A stretch of DNA of 64,000 nt from Duganella sp. Leaf126 (GTDB lineage Bacteria > Pseudomonadota > Gammaproteobacteria > Burkholderiales > Burkholderiaceae_D): contig NZ_LMNW01000003.1 of assembly GCF_001423125.1 (NCBI RefSeq), positions 1-64,000 of the forward strand. The letters run 5' to 3'. Positions 17,095-24,879 of the stretch are shown in pieces (position 1 is the stretch's first letter; every line of letters starts with the position of its first letter). A model generated the notes under the pieces. It had not been told where the DNA came from. It did not search any database and saw only the letters and a list, made by a program, of their open reading frames with translations. The translations under genes were made by a program, and so were the position numbers.

Positions 17095-19187
17095 TTTGAG
17101 GTTTTCTCCAGTAACTGCGGTTCATCGTACGGTAAGGCGGGGGCTGCCCGGGCACCGATCAGGAAAGTCACCGGCCCCTGGAAAAAACGCTTGACCAGCG
17201 CCTTGCTCAGGCGCCAGCCGTGGGTAAAACGCACCTGGCGCGAGCGCAGCGCCACCCACAGCGCCAGCCCGAAACTGACCATCAGGTTGACGATGCCGAT
17301 GCCGAGGAAACCGGCGATCGAGGTCACCACGAGTTGCCAACTGACATGGTAATCGAGTCCCACCATCGCTGTCGCGAAGTTGGCGGACGAGAACGTGACG
17401 TGGCGGATATCGAGCGGCAGACCCAGCAGAAACCCGAGCAGCGGCATCACGCCAAGCATGATGCCGAAGAAGAAGTTACCCATCAGGCCGCCCAGGTTGG
17501 TTTCCATGTAGACGCCGAAACGGCGCAGCCGCGCCGGGCCCAGCAGCCAGCGCAGGCTGCGCAACTGGGCGATCCGCTGGGCCCAGCGCGTGTACAGCGC
17601 CTTGTTGTCGTAGTAGCCCGAGATCAGGCCGGCCAGGAACAGGCAGACGCCAGCCACGGCCGCATACAGCAGGTTGGGGCCGTGAATCGGATCGATGTCG
17701 GCCAGCAGATGCATCGCCTTGCCCTGGCTCACCAGGTGGTGGCCGGTCAGGTACGGCCAGGCCATGGCGATCAGCCAGGCAGTCGGTATGGCGGTGGCCA
17801 GGTTGCCCAGCACTGCCATGATCTGGGTGCGCAAGACCTTGTTGCACAGTTCGGTCATGCTGTCGAGGTCGATATTCCGGCCATCCTTGCTCTGCAGCCC
17901 GGCCGCGATGCGCGACGCGGTCATCGCCGGCTGCTTGGTGGCTACCGTGAAGTGCAGCAGGTGGATGAAGACGAAGCCCAGCGAGTAGTTCATGCTGAAC
18001 AGGAAGGTCTCCACCAGCGGCGCGGCGCGCAGGTAGGAAAACAGGATCTTGAACAGCGCCATGAAGCCGATGATCAGGCCGGCCCCGGCCGCCTGCAGGA
18101 ACATGGCGAACAGCGCGGTGCGCGATTCGGCCACGTAGTGTTCGCCCGTGTGGCTGGCGTTTTCCGTGACGTTGCGCGCCAGCAGGTTGATGTTGTCGCG
18201 CAGCAGATCGCTGACCATGTACTTGTTGTTGTGGGCCGTGACCAGTTCCAGCGCCAGCGTGATGGCGGCCGCCTTGCGGTGGTCGGGCGCCACCTGCTGC
18301 ACGACCTGGGTGTCGCCGGCTGCGGCCGTTGCCAGCCGTGCCGGGGCATCGGGCGCCAGGTCGTCGCTGGTATCGACCAGGTACAGCAGCTTGCGCAGGC
18401 GATTGATGCTCTGGGTGAGCGTCACCAGCAGGTAGGTGAGGGCGATGCTGGTGCCCTGGTTTAGCGCCTTCTTGCGGATCTTGACCACCACCGTTTCGCA
18501 CTGGTCGAGCATCACCAGCAGGTGGCGCGCATCTTCCATCGCGACGTCGTCGCCGGCCAGCTTGCGCTTGTACGCGGCCAGGTAGGCATTGACCTCGATA
18601 TTCTGTCCCGTGAACGGCGACTCGTAGGTTTCCATCTCGGTATGGAAATTGGTGAGCTTGGGTTCCAGACCGATCGCGCAGACGCGGTACGACAGCGTCT
18701 GGATCGCGTCCAGCAGGCCGGGCAGCATCAGGTTGGAGACCTGGCCCGGAGCGCTGCCGGCGCCGGTGTTGATGACCTCGATCAGGTCCAGCCAGTCGGC
18801 CGCCGGCACCGCGCTCATCCAGAGGTAATCGGTGCGCTTGTACAGCACCTGGTCGATGGCGTCGCTCAGGTATTCGTCGCCGAGCGCGGGCGGCAGGATG
18901 CGCGAGGCGATCCGGTGTTTGAGTTCGCTGAAAAACCCGTCGTTGGACAGCACGCCGATTTCGGTGTACAGGCTGGCGTGGCGGCGGGCGGCCAGCAGGT
19001 TGCGGGTGTAGCCGCGCAGCGCCATCGCGTGTGCGGGTTCGCCCTTGAGCAACTGGGTCAACGTGCGGACGTTCGATGTGGCGCGCGCCCCATCGGTGGG
19101 ACGCCGGGGCCGCAGGGTGGCGAACAACTCGACCATGAGGCCGATATCGTTGCTGTTGGCGTCCAGGCGTTGCAGAATCTCGAGCAT
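17091..19187 (-). CDS. COG4389 'site-specific recombinase' (Gcr-type membrane protein)
   Basis: 698 residues. The soluble N-terminal half (LKGEPAHAMALRGYTRNLLA, KRTDYLWMSAVPAADWLDL) is followed by several membrane helices (AGAGLIIGFMALFKILFSY, LYAAVAGVCLFLAGLISGYY, GNFFFGIMLGVMPLLGFLLG). This matches COG4389 proteins of beta- and gammaproteobacteria, annotated as site-specific recombinase (Gcr). I see no tyrosine- or serine-recombinase active site, and the membrane topology makes that label doubtful. The four-base overlap with cls suggests an envelope or phospholipid role, which is inference. Confidence 0.8.
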   Translation of the reverse strand: MLEILQRLDANSNDIGLMVELFATLRPRRPTDGARATSNVRTLTQLLKGEPAHAMALRGYTRNLLAARRHASLYTEIGVLSNDGFFSELKHRIASRILPPALGDEYLSDAIDQVLYKRTDYLWMSAVPAADWLDLIEVINTGAGSAPGQVSNLMLPGLLDAIQTLSYRVCAIGLEPKLTNFHTEMETYESPFTGQNIEVNAYLAAYKRKLAGDDVAMEDARHLLVMLDQCETVVVKIRKKALNQGTSIALTYLLVTLTQSINRLRKLLYLVDTSDDLAPDAPARLATAAAGDTQVVQQVAPDHRKAAAITLALELVTAHNNKYMVSDLLRDNINLLARNVTENASHTGEHYVAESRTALFAMFLQAAGAGLIIGFMALFKILFSYLRAAPLVETFLFSMNYSLGFVFIHLLHFTVATKQPAMTASRIAAGLQSKDGRNIDLDSMTELCNKVLRTQIMAVLGNLATAIPTAWLIAMAWPYLTGHHLVSQGKAMHLLADIDPIHGPNLLYAAVAGVCLFLAGLISGYYDNKALYTRWAQRIAQLRSLRWLLGPARLRRFGVYMETNLGGLMGNFFFGIMLGVMPLLGFLLGLPLDIRHVTFSSANFATAMVGLDYHVSWQLVVTSIAGFLGIGIVNLMVSFGLALWVALRSRQVRFTHGWRLSKALVKRFFQGPVTFLIGARAAPALPYDEPQLLEKTSK

Positions 19188-19300
19188 GCAGTGTGCGGCA
19201 GTGGCCGCGTTAAACGAAAAACGAAGTATACCTGCTCGGCCCGGGCCCGGTATGTTCGTTCTCGAACGCTAGTTTCCGGCCTTCAATTCGCCGCGTGGCG

Positions 19301-20590
19301 TCAGCACAACATGATTTTTTGCGCGGCCTGGCGCAGCTCGTGGCGGAAGTCCGGGTGGGCGATGGCAATCAGCGCCTCGGCGCGCTGGTGGGCGGTCTTG
19401 CCGCGCAGCTGGGCCACGCCGTATTCGGTGACCACGTAGTTGACGTCGTTCTTGCCGGTGGTAACGTGGGTGCCCGGCGTGAGCGTGGGGACGATGCGCG
19501 ACACGGCGCCGTCCTTGGCGGTCGAGGGCAGCACGATGAAGGCCTTGCCGCCGCGCGAGCGGTTGGCCGCGCGCACGAAATCGACCTGGCCGCCGGTGCC
19601 GGAATAGGGCAGGTGGGCCAGGCTCTCGGACCCGCACTGGCCCAGCAGGTCGACCTGCAGGCTGGCGTTGATCGCCACCATGTTGGCGTTTTGCCCGGCC
19701 AGGTAAGGGTCGTTGGTGAAATCGACCGGGTGCATTTCCAGCATCGGATTGTCGTGCATGAAGTCGTACAGCCGGCGCGAGCCGAGCGCGAAGGTCGCCA
19801 CCATCTTGCCGGGCATGAAAGTCTTGCGGCTGTTGTTGACCGCGCCGCACTCGACCAGCCTGAGGATGCCGTCGCCGATCATCTCGGTATGCACGCCCAG
19901 GTCTTTCTTGCTGGTGAGCTGCATCACCACCGCGTCCGGAATGCCGCCGTAGCCGATCTGCAGGGTGGAGCCGTCGTCGATCAGGTCGGCCACCAGCTTG
20001 CCGATCGCTTCCTGCACCGGGCCGATGGCGGGCAGGCCCACTTCGATCACCGGTTCCGCGCTTTCCACCAGCGCCGTGACCTGCGACAGGTGGACGATGC
20101 AGTTGCCGTGGGCGGTGGGCACGTTGGGATTGACCTCCAATATGATCGCGCGCGCCTTGCGCAGGGCGGCCATCGTGTAGTCGGCGCCGAGGCTCAACGC
20201 GAAGTTGCCGTATTCATCCATGGGCGAGGCCAGCGAGAACACCACGTCGGCCGGCACCAGGCTGCGTTCGATCAAACTGGGCAGCTCGGAAAAATAGGCG
20301 GGCACGAAATCGGCCCAGCCGGCTTGCCCCGCCGCGCGCGAGGCGCCGCCGAAGAACAGGGCCACGTGGCGCACGTGCTGCACGGTGTCGCAGTCGAAGT
20401 AGCCGTATTTGCGCATGGCCAGGATTTGCGCGACTTTGACGTCGCGAAAGCGCCTGCGCTGGTCCGACAGCGCGTGCAGCAGCGCCGGCGGCTCGCCGGC
20501 GCCGGTGGGCACGATGATGGTGTCGCCGTCGCGCAGGTAGTCCAGCGCCTGTTCAGGCGTACAACGTTTGCTGTCGTATTGCGCTTGCAT
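19301..20590 (-). CDS. Acetyl-CoA hydrolase / CoA-transferase (Cat1/ACH1 family)
   Basis: 429 residues from MQAQYDSKRCTPEQAL, the natural family start; longer upstream frames lack similarity. Family blocks seen are DGDTIIVPTGAGEPPALLHA, VFSLASPMDEYGNFALSLGA, VNPNVPTAHGNCIVHLSQV, LQIGYGGIPDAVVMQL, GVHTEMIGDG, and near the end NYVVTEYGVAQLRGKT. Enzymes of this type move CoA between acetyl-, succinyl-, propionyl- or 4-hydroxybutyryl-CoA and free acids, or hydrolyse acetyl-CoA. The exact acceptor cannot be set from sequence. It is divergent from a porin gene with a 160-base gap between them. Confidence 0.88.
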   Translation of the reverse strand: MQAQYDSKRCTPEQALDYLRDGDTIIVPTGAGEPPALLHALSDQRRRFRDVKVAQILAMRKYGYFDCDTVQHVRHVALFFGGASRAAGQAGWADFVPAYFSELPSLIERSLVPADVVFSLASPMDEYGNFALSLGADYTMAALRKARAIILEVNPNVPTAHGNCIVHLSQVTALVESAEPVIEVGLPAIGPVQEAIGKLVADLIDDGSTLQIGYGGIPDAVVMQLTSKKDLGVHTEMIGDGILRLVECGAVNNSRKTFMPGKMVATFALGSRRLYDFMHDNPMLEMHPVDFTNDPYLAGQNANMVAINASLQVDLLGQCGSESLAHLPYSGTGGQVDFVRAANRSRGGKAFIVLPSTAKDGAVSRIVPTLTPGTHVTTGKNDVNYVVTEYGVAQLRGKTAHQRAEALIAIAHPDFRHELRQAAQKIMLC

Positions 20591-20750
20591 GGCGGTGCCC
20601 TTTCGCAGGTAGAGTCCCACTATAAACCAACTGGCGGTCAAAGTGAGGGCCTGGGTGCGTGCCGGCTGAGGCCCGCTTAGGTTGTGATGCGCACAGAACG
20701 GCGCACCGCAGCGGCCTATCATGAGCTCATCTCACTTTTCATCGCTGATC

Positions 20751-21839
20751 ATGAAACCGACCCTTACCCAACACTGCCTGACGCTGGCATTGCTGGCGCC
20801 CTGGACCGCAGCGGCGCAAACGCCGCCGGTCGAGGTGTATGGTCTGCTCGATGCCGGCGTGGTGGCCGACGGCGGTTGCCAGGGCGATTGCGCCCGCCCC
20901 CGCATCGACAGCGGTATCGCTTCCGGTTCGCGCCTCGGCATCCGTGGCCGCGAAGACCTGGGCCGCGGCACGTCGGCCGTCTACACGCTCGAAGCGGGCG
21001 TGAAAAACGACACCGGCACCAACGAGCATGACGGCAAGCTGTTCGGCCGCCAGGCTTTCGTGGGCATCGACGGGCCGCTGGGCGTGGTCACCATGGGCCG
21101 CCAGTACAACCTGGTGTACGAGACGCTGACCGACGTGGCCGATCCGTTCCACGGCGGCATGGCCGGCAATGCGGGCAACCTGGTTGGCTACACCACCAAG
21201 CGCTACGACAATTCCATCAAGTACAAGTCGCCGCGCAGCCGCAGCGGCTTCATCGGCTCGGTGATCTACAGCTTCGGCGAGTCGCAGTTCAGCAGCAAGG
21301 TCAACCGTGCTTACGGCGCCACCCTCGGTTACGCCAGCGGCCCGGTCAACATCAGCATCAGCCACCAGCGCAAGAACAATATGCTCGAGGCCAGCGGCAC
21401 CACCCCGGCCGTGGACCAGTCGGCGCGCAACTCGCTGATCGCCGCCAATATCGATTTCGGCGGCGTGGTCGGTTATGCCGCCTACGGCCGCAGCCGGGGC
21501 GACGTCGGCAACCAGTGGGACATGTCCAATCCCTACGGGGCCATGGCGCAATCGCTGCCGACCGATCGCAGCCGCGATGCGCTGTTCGGCGTGTCGGTGC
21601 CGATGGGTGCGACCACTTTCCTGGCTTCGTACATCCACAAGGATGACCAGGGGCTGGCCAACCGCGACGCCGACCAGCTGGCCGTGGGCGCCAGCTACGC
21701 CATGTCCCGCCGCACCGATGTGTATGCGGCGCTGGCCAAGATCCGCAACCGCAACGGCGCCGGCTATGGCGTCGGCGACGCCACCAACCGCGGCCGGGGC
21801 GACCACGCGATCAACGTCGGCCTGCGTCACTCGTTCTAG
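20751..21839 (+). CDS. Gram-negative porin
   Basis: 362 residues from MKPTLTQHCLTLALLAPWTA, with a signal peptide cleaved near AAAQ. The mature chain begins VEVYGLLDAGVV, the standard first strand of burkholderial trimeric porins, and ends with the C-terminal Phe of outer-membrane beta-barrels (GLRHSF). Between them are SRLGIRGREDLG, AVYTLEAG, LFGRQAFVGIDGPLGVVTMGRQ and YDNSIKYKSP. It forms a general diffusion pore for small solutes. An ATG ten codons earlier (20721) is less likely because it would spoil the signal peptide. Its stop overlaps the end of the convergent DUF3617 gene by four bases. Confidence 0.93.
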   Translation: MKPTLTQHCLTLALLAPWTAAAQTPPVEVYGLLDAGVVADGGCQGDCARPRIDSGIASGSRLGIRGREDLGRGTSAVYTLEAGVKNDTGTNEHDGKLFGRQAFVGIDGPLGVVTMGRQYNLVYETLTDVADPFHGGMAGNAGNLVGYTTKRYDNSIKYKSPRSRSGFIGSVIYSFGESQFSSKVNRAYGATLGYASGPVNISISHQRKNNMLEASGTTPAVDQSARNSLIAANIDFGGVVGYAAYGRSRGDVGNQWDMSNPYGAMAQSLPTDRSRDALFGVSVPMGATTFLASYIHKDDQGLANRDADQLAVGASYAMSRRTDVYAALAKIRNRNGAGYGVGDATNRGRGDHAINVGLRHSF

Positions 21840-22378
21840 GGCTTGGCCGGGCAACTGGCGGCGATCCAGCGCCCGGTCGAGTTGACCTTGACGTCCTGCC
21901 GGCTGCCGGTAGCGGTAGTCGTCACGTCCATCACCATCTTGTAATGCTGGTCGTCCACGAAGGTCACCTGTCCGCGCCCGCTCGACGCCGGCTCCTTGCA
22001 GGTAAACGTCACGTCCAGGCCGCCGGAAACCGGCGTGCTGGTGGACGTGCACTGGCCTTTCTGGTTCAACGGTAATTCCTTTCTGGCGGCCATCTCGGGT
22101 GTCACGCAGGCGCGCACGGCGATGGCGCCATCGCTGCCCACGGTGGGCGACGACACCCCGTTCTTGGCCAGGAATGCATCCATCTGCGCCTTCTGCGCCG
22201 GGGGCAGGTTGCCCAGCTGCTGCATGGCCATGTCCAGGGCGGCGCTGGTCTGGATATCGGCGGTGGACACCTTGCTGCTGGTTTCCCACAGGCCAGGCTT
22301 GACGGTTTGCGCCTGCGCCAGCGCGCCGAGCAGCAGGGCGGGAAAAGTCAGCGTAACGGTAAGAGCACGACGTTTCAT
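21836..22378 (-). CDS. DUF3617 family periplasmic protein
   Basis: 180 residues from MKRRALTVTLTFPALLLGAL, with a signal peptide cleaved after AQAQ. The mature N-terminus VKPGLWETSSKV is the hallmark of DUF3617 (xPGLWE), followed by a Cys in VRACVTPEMA, QKGQCTST and VTFTCKEP, and IAASCPAKP at the end. Four cysteines probably form two disulfides. Its function is unknown; the family is common in beta- and gammaproteobacterial periplasms. A start 13 codons upstream is possible but would precede the signal peptide unnecessarily. It is convergent with the porin. Confidence 0.88.
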   Translation of the reverse strand: MKRRALTVTLTFPALLLGALAQAQTVKPGLWETSSKVSTADIQTSAALDMAMQQLGNLPPAQKAQMDAFLAKNGVSSPTVGSDGAIAVRACVTPEMAARKELPLNQKGQCTSTSTPVSGGLDVTFTCKEPASSGRGQVTFVDDQHYKMVMDVTTTATGSRQDVKVNSTGRWIAASCPAKP

Positions 22379-22465
22379 GGTGTTCCTTTCAGAGCAAATG
22401 GAAAAACGGCGCACCACCGCGAGGGTGGGGCGCCGCTTCTTGTCAACGACTTCGGTTGTTGCGTA

Positions 22466-22612
22466 CTAGACGCCGCGACCGCTGATCAGGCGCAGCAGAA
22501 CCATGATGATGGCAACGACCAGCAGCACGTGGATGAAGCCGCCGATGGTGTACGAAGTGACCAGGCCCAGCAGCCACAGGATAAGCAGAATTACAGCGAT
22601 GGTATAGAGCAT
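22466..22612 (-). CDS. lmo0937-type small membrane protein (48 aa)
   Basis: A 48-residue frame reads MLYTIAVILLILWLLGLVTS, TIGGFIHVLLVVAIIMVLLR, LISGRGV. The pattern, two hydrophobic helices around a Gly-Gly turn with GGFIHVLLVVA, is that of the lmo0937/DUF5670 family of tiny membrane proteins, often stress-induced. The ATG follows AAGGAGAG at ideal spacing. An AT-rich stretch with TATCTTTATAACC upstream (about 22670-22710) may hold its promoter. Confidence 0.88.
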   Translation of the reverse strand: MLYTIAVILLILWLLGLVTSYTIGGFIHVLLVVAIIMVLLRLISGRGV

Positions 22613-22768
22613 GTTTCTCTCCTTGGTTATGTTGTGACGTCCGCAGTGGGCATCGAAGCGATGTCGAACTGTTCGTTCGTATCTTGGAATCTATTATCTT
22701 TATAACCATCCAATTCTTCTGTACGCTGTCCCACGTAAATAGGACACTGCTAACTTAACTCAACATTA

Positions 22769-22800
22769 AGGGGGCGCCCGACGGTCTTTCGATGCCCCCT
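22769..22800 (-). terminator. Possible hairpin after the glycine-zipper gene
   Basis: AGGGGGC (22769-22775) pairs with GCCCCCT (22794-22800) across an 18-base loop. It lies 20 bases beyond the stop of the gene at 22820. There is no proper U-run, so a terminator role is tentative. Confidence 0.35.
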
Positions 22801-22819
22801 CAGGTGGCCGTCTTTCACA

Positions 22820-23446
22820 TTAATTCGCCGCCCGCAGCTTACCGTTAATTACCTTGACCTGGTCGCCCTCGCGCCACGACGGCTGCGAGCCGAAGTTGAA
22901 CGTGCGGCGGGTGCCATTGTCCATGCCTACCGTGACCTGCCACGAGTGCGTGGTATTCATGTGGCCTTCGATCTGGTTGCCGGCCACTGCACCGCCGACT
23001 GCGCCGGCCACGGTGGCCAGTTGCCGGCCGTGACCGCCACCGACCTGGTGCCCCAGAATGCCACCGAGAATGGCGCCGCCGGCCGCGCCGACGCCGCTGC
23101 CTTGCGGACGGTGTTCGATCGAGCGCACCGACGTCACCACGCCGCAACTGGTGCAGACGGCCGGGGCTGCCGCTTGCGGCTGTACGCGTTCGCTGTCGCG
23201 TGGTGCCAGGCTGTTCGCGGCCAGCGGCACCGGCGCCGGCTGGGCAGCCAGCTGCTGGCTGCCGGGCTGCGGTTCGCCAGGCGCCGGCTGGCCGGCCACC
23301 GGCGCCAGGTTGGCATTGGCTTCCGACTTCGGCAGCCAGCCCATCAGGGCTGCCGTGCCGACACCGCAGAACAGGATCACGGCCACGGCGGCAATCAGCA
23401 GCATCGGATGCAGGGTGGACTTGGCGGATGGGGTAGGGGTGTTCAT
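22820..23446 (-). CDS. Glycine-zipper 2TM protein with N-terminal anchor
   Basis: 208 residues. Residues 15-38 are a membrane anchor (MLLIAAVAVILFCGVGTAAL). A Pro/Ala/Gln-rich linker follows (AGQPAPGEPQPGSQQLAAQP), then CTSCGVVTSVRSIEHRPQG, the glycine zipper GSGVGAAGGAILGGILGHQV and a second Gly/Ala helix, and a C-terminal QVTVGMDNGTRRTFNF with a domain ending VKVINGKLRAAN. This is the SlyB/RcnB-neighbour type of glycine-zipper 2TM protein. It is probably in the inner-membrane or periplasmic envelope. It shares its zipper and C-terminal domain with the lipoprotein at 30774-31244. Confidence 0.87.
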   Translation of the reverse strand: MNTPTPSAKSTLHPMLLIAAVAVILFCGVGTAALMGWLPKSEANANLAPVAGQPAPGEPQPGSQQLAAQPAPVPLAANSLAPRDSERVQPQAAAPAVCTSCGVVTSVRSIEHRPQGSGVGAAGGAILGGILGHQVGGGHGRQLATVAGAVGGAVAGNQIEGHMNTTHSWQVTVGMDNGTRRTFNFGSQPSWREGDQVKVINGKLRAAN

Positions 23447-23633
23447 GATGTTTCCTCGTGCAGTACTTTTTCTGAAAATTTTTTTTAAGGTGTGACTTTT
23501 TTGTGACTTTTAGTCGCCGTTATTGCAGTTCATTTGCGACTATGTGCAGCACCGCACATTGTCGCGCTGGGCCGGCTTTGATTCCGTGCGTCAGCGTACA
23601 TACGTTCCAAATCATTGCCGTTACGCTAAGTCC

Positions 23634-24383
23634 ATGCATACCTATCACCCCCACCTTGCCGACGACGACAGGAGCCCATCGCGCGCGCTGGCAAATCGTT
23701 TACTGTCGAATTTGCCTGAAGAAGAGCAGGGCCAGCTGGCCCGCATCGGCGAAGTCGTCCGCGTGGAAGTGGGCGAGGTGCTTCATGAGCCGGGCCAGGC
23801 CGTGCGACATGTGTACTTCCCGATCGACTGCCTGCTGTCGCTGCTGGCCGTGGCCGAGGGACGTATGACGCTCGAGGTCGGCTCAGTCGGCCGCGAGGGC
23901 ATGATCGGCGCCCCGGTGGTGCTCGGTCACGAACTGGCGCAGGTGCGGGCCGTGGTGCAGCGGGCAGGACGTGCCGTGCGCATGGACGCGAGCGAATTCC
24001 GCCAGGTGTATGCGCGCATGGAACCGCTGCAGCGTCTGCTGCACCGCTACACCGACACGCTGCTGGCGCAAGCGATACAGATCGCCGTGTGCAGCCGTTT
24101 CCACGTGCTCGAGGCGCGGCTGGCGCGCTCGCTGCTGATCACCCGCGATCGGCTGCAGTCCGACAAATTCCACCTGACCCACGAATTCCTGGCCCACGCG
24201 CTCGGCGTGCGCCGGGTCGGCGTCACCAAGGCAGCCAGCGCACTGCAGCAGCAAAAGCTGATCACCTACAGCCGCGGCAATATCGAGATCCTCGATGCAG
24301 CAGGACTGGAAGCGGTCTCGTGCCGTTGCTACGAGCTGGTCAAGGACGAGGGCGTGATCGGCATGTCGCACGTCTTCGAATAA
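23634..24383 (+). CDS. Crp/Fnr-family transcriptional regulator
   Basis: 249 residues from MHTYHPHLADDDRSPS. The N-terminal cyclic-nucleotide-binding-like beta barrel has VEVGEVLHEPGQAVRHVYFP and GSVGREGMIGAPVVLG. The long dimer helix is LHRYTDTLLAQAIQIAVCS, and the C-terminal winged helix has LTHEFLAHALGVRRVGVTKA and ALQQQKLITYSRGNIEILD. The usual cAMP-contact Arg-Ser pair and Fnr cysteines are not evident, so the ligand is unknown. This subtype is common in Oxalobacteraceae and Burkholderiales. The frame stays open for 37 codons upstream without extra domain features. It is divergent from the glycine-zipper gene at 22820. Confidence 0.88.
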   Translation: MHTYHPHLADDDRSPSRALANRLLSNLPEEEQGQLARIGEVVRVEVGEVLHEPGQAVRHVYFPIDCLLSLLAVAEGRMTLEVGSVGREGMIGAPVVLGHELAQVRAVVQRAGRAVRMDASEFRQVYARMEPLQRLLHRYTDTLLAQAIQIAVCSRFHVLEARLARSLLITRDRLQSDKFHLTHEFLAHALGVRRVGVTKAASALQQQKLITYSRGNIEILDAAGLEAVSCRCYELVKDEGVIGMSHVFE

Positions 24384-24451
24384 TTCCGCGCTGTCCAGTG
24401 CCCGTTGCTGGCCTGTCGGGTCCCACTCTGCGGCCATGCGGCCACTAAAAA

Positions 24452-24481
24452 TCCGCCATCCCGCTGGGCAGGCATGGCGGA
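24452..24481 (-). terminator. Terminator-like hairpin after the OsmB-like gene
   Basis: TCCGCCAT (24452-24459) pairs with ATGGCGGA (24474-24481). On the minus strand the stem is followed by TTTTTAG, as expected for a rho-independent terminator 20 bases beyond the stop of the gene at 24503. Confidence 0.5.
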
Positions 24482-24502
24482 CGATGCATGGCGATGCGCA
24501 GG

Positions 24503-24727
24503 TCAGCGGCTAGGTTTTTGCACCTGGTTGCCGATCACGCCGCCGACCGCTGCGCCGCCAACCGTGCCCACGGCGCTGCCGCCGGTCAGTACCGAGCCGG
24601 CCACTGCGCCGACGCCAGCGCCCACGGCAGTGTTACGGTCCTGGTTGGACATGCCGGCGCAAGCCGTCAGGCTCAGGGTGGCGACCACTACTGCTGCTGC
24701 CGACGCTGCACGTTTCATCGTATTCAT
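24503..24727 (-). CDS. Glycine-zipper lipoprotein, OsmB-like
   Basis: 74 residues from MNTMKRAASAAAVVVATLSL, with a lipobox at LTACAG. The mature part is almost entirely a glycine zipper: NTAVGAGVGAVAGSVLTGGS and AVGTVGGAAVGGVIGNQVQ. This is the layout of the osmotically inducible lipoprotein OsmB. The ATG follows AGGAGAAGAAA; an ATG 13 codons upstream is unlikely. It is convergent with the Crp-type regulator and has its own hairpin terminator. Confidence 0.88.
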   Translation of the reverse strand: MNTMKRAASAAAVVVATLSLTACAGMSNQDRNTAVGAGVGAVAGSVLTGGSAVGTVGGAAVGGVIGNQVQKPSR

Positions 24728-24879
24728 TTTCTTCTCCTCAGTTGGCTGATCAAGGCGCAGGCTCATCCGCGCCGATGGTTCAAGAGTACTGCTTGTTGCA
24801 CACCGCGACCGTTAGCCAGCGCACCTTGAAACACCTTGTTACCCTTGTTACCCATCGTGCTGATCGCGCTCGGCGCGGC

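Noticed and set aside
17220-18464. Long plus-strand open frame antisense to the Gcr-type gene
   Set aside because: GC-rich antisense shadow: codon composition is typical of the reverse strand of a real gene and no domain is visible.
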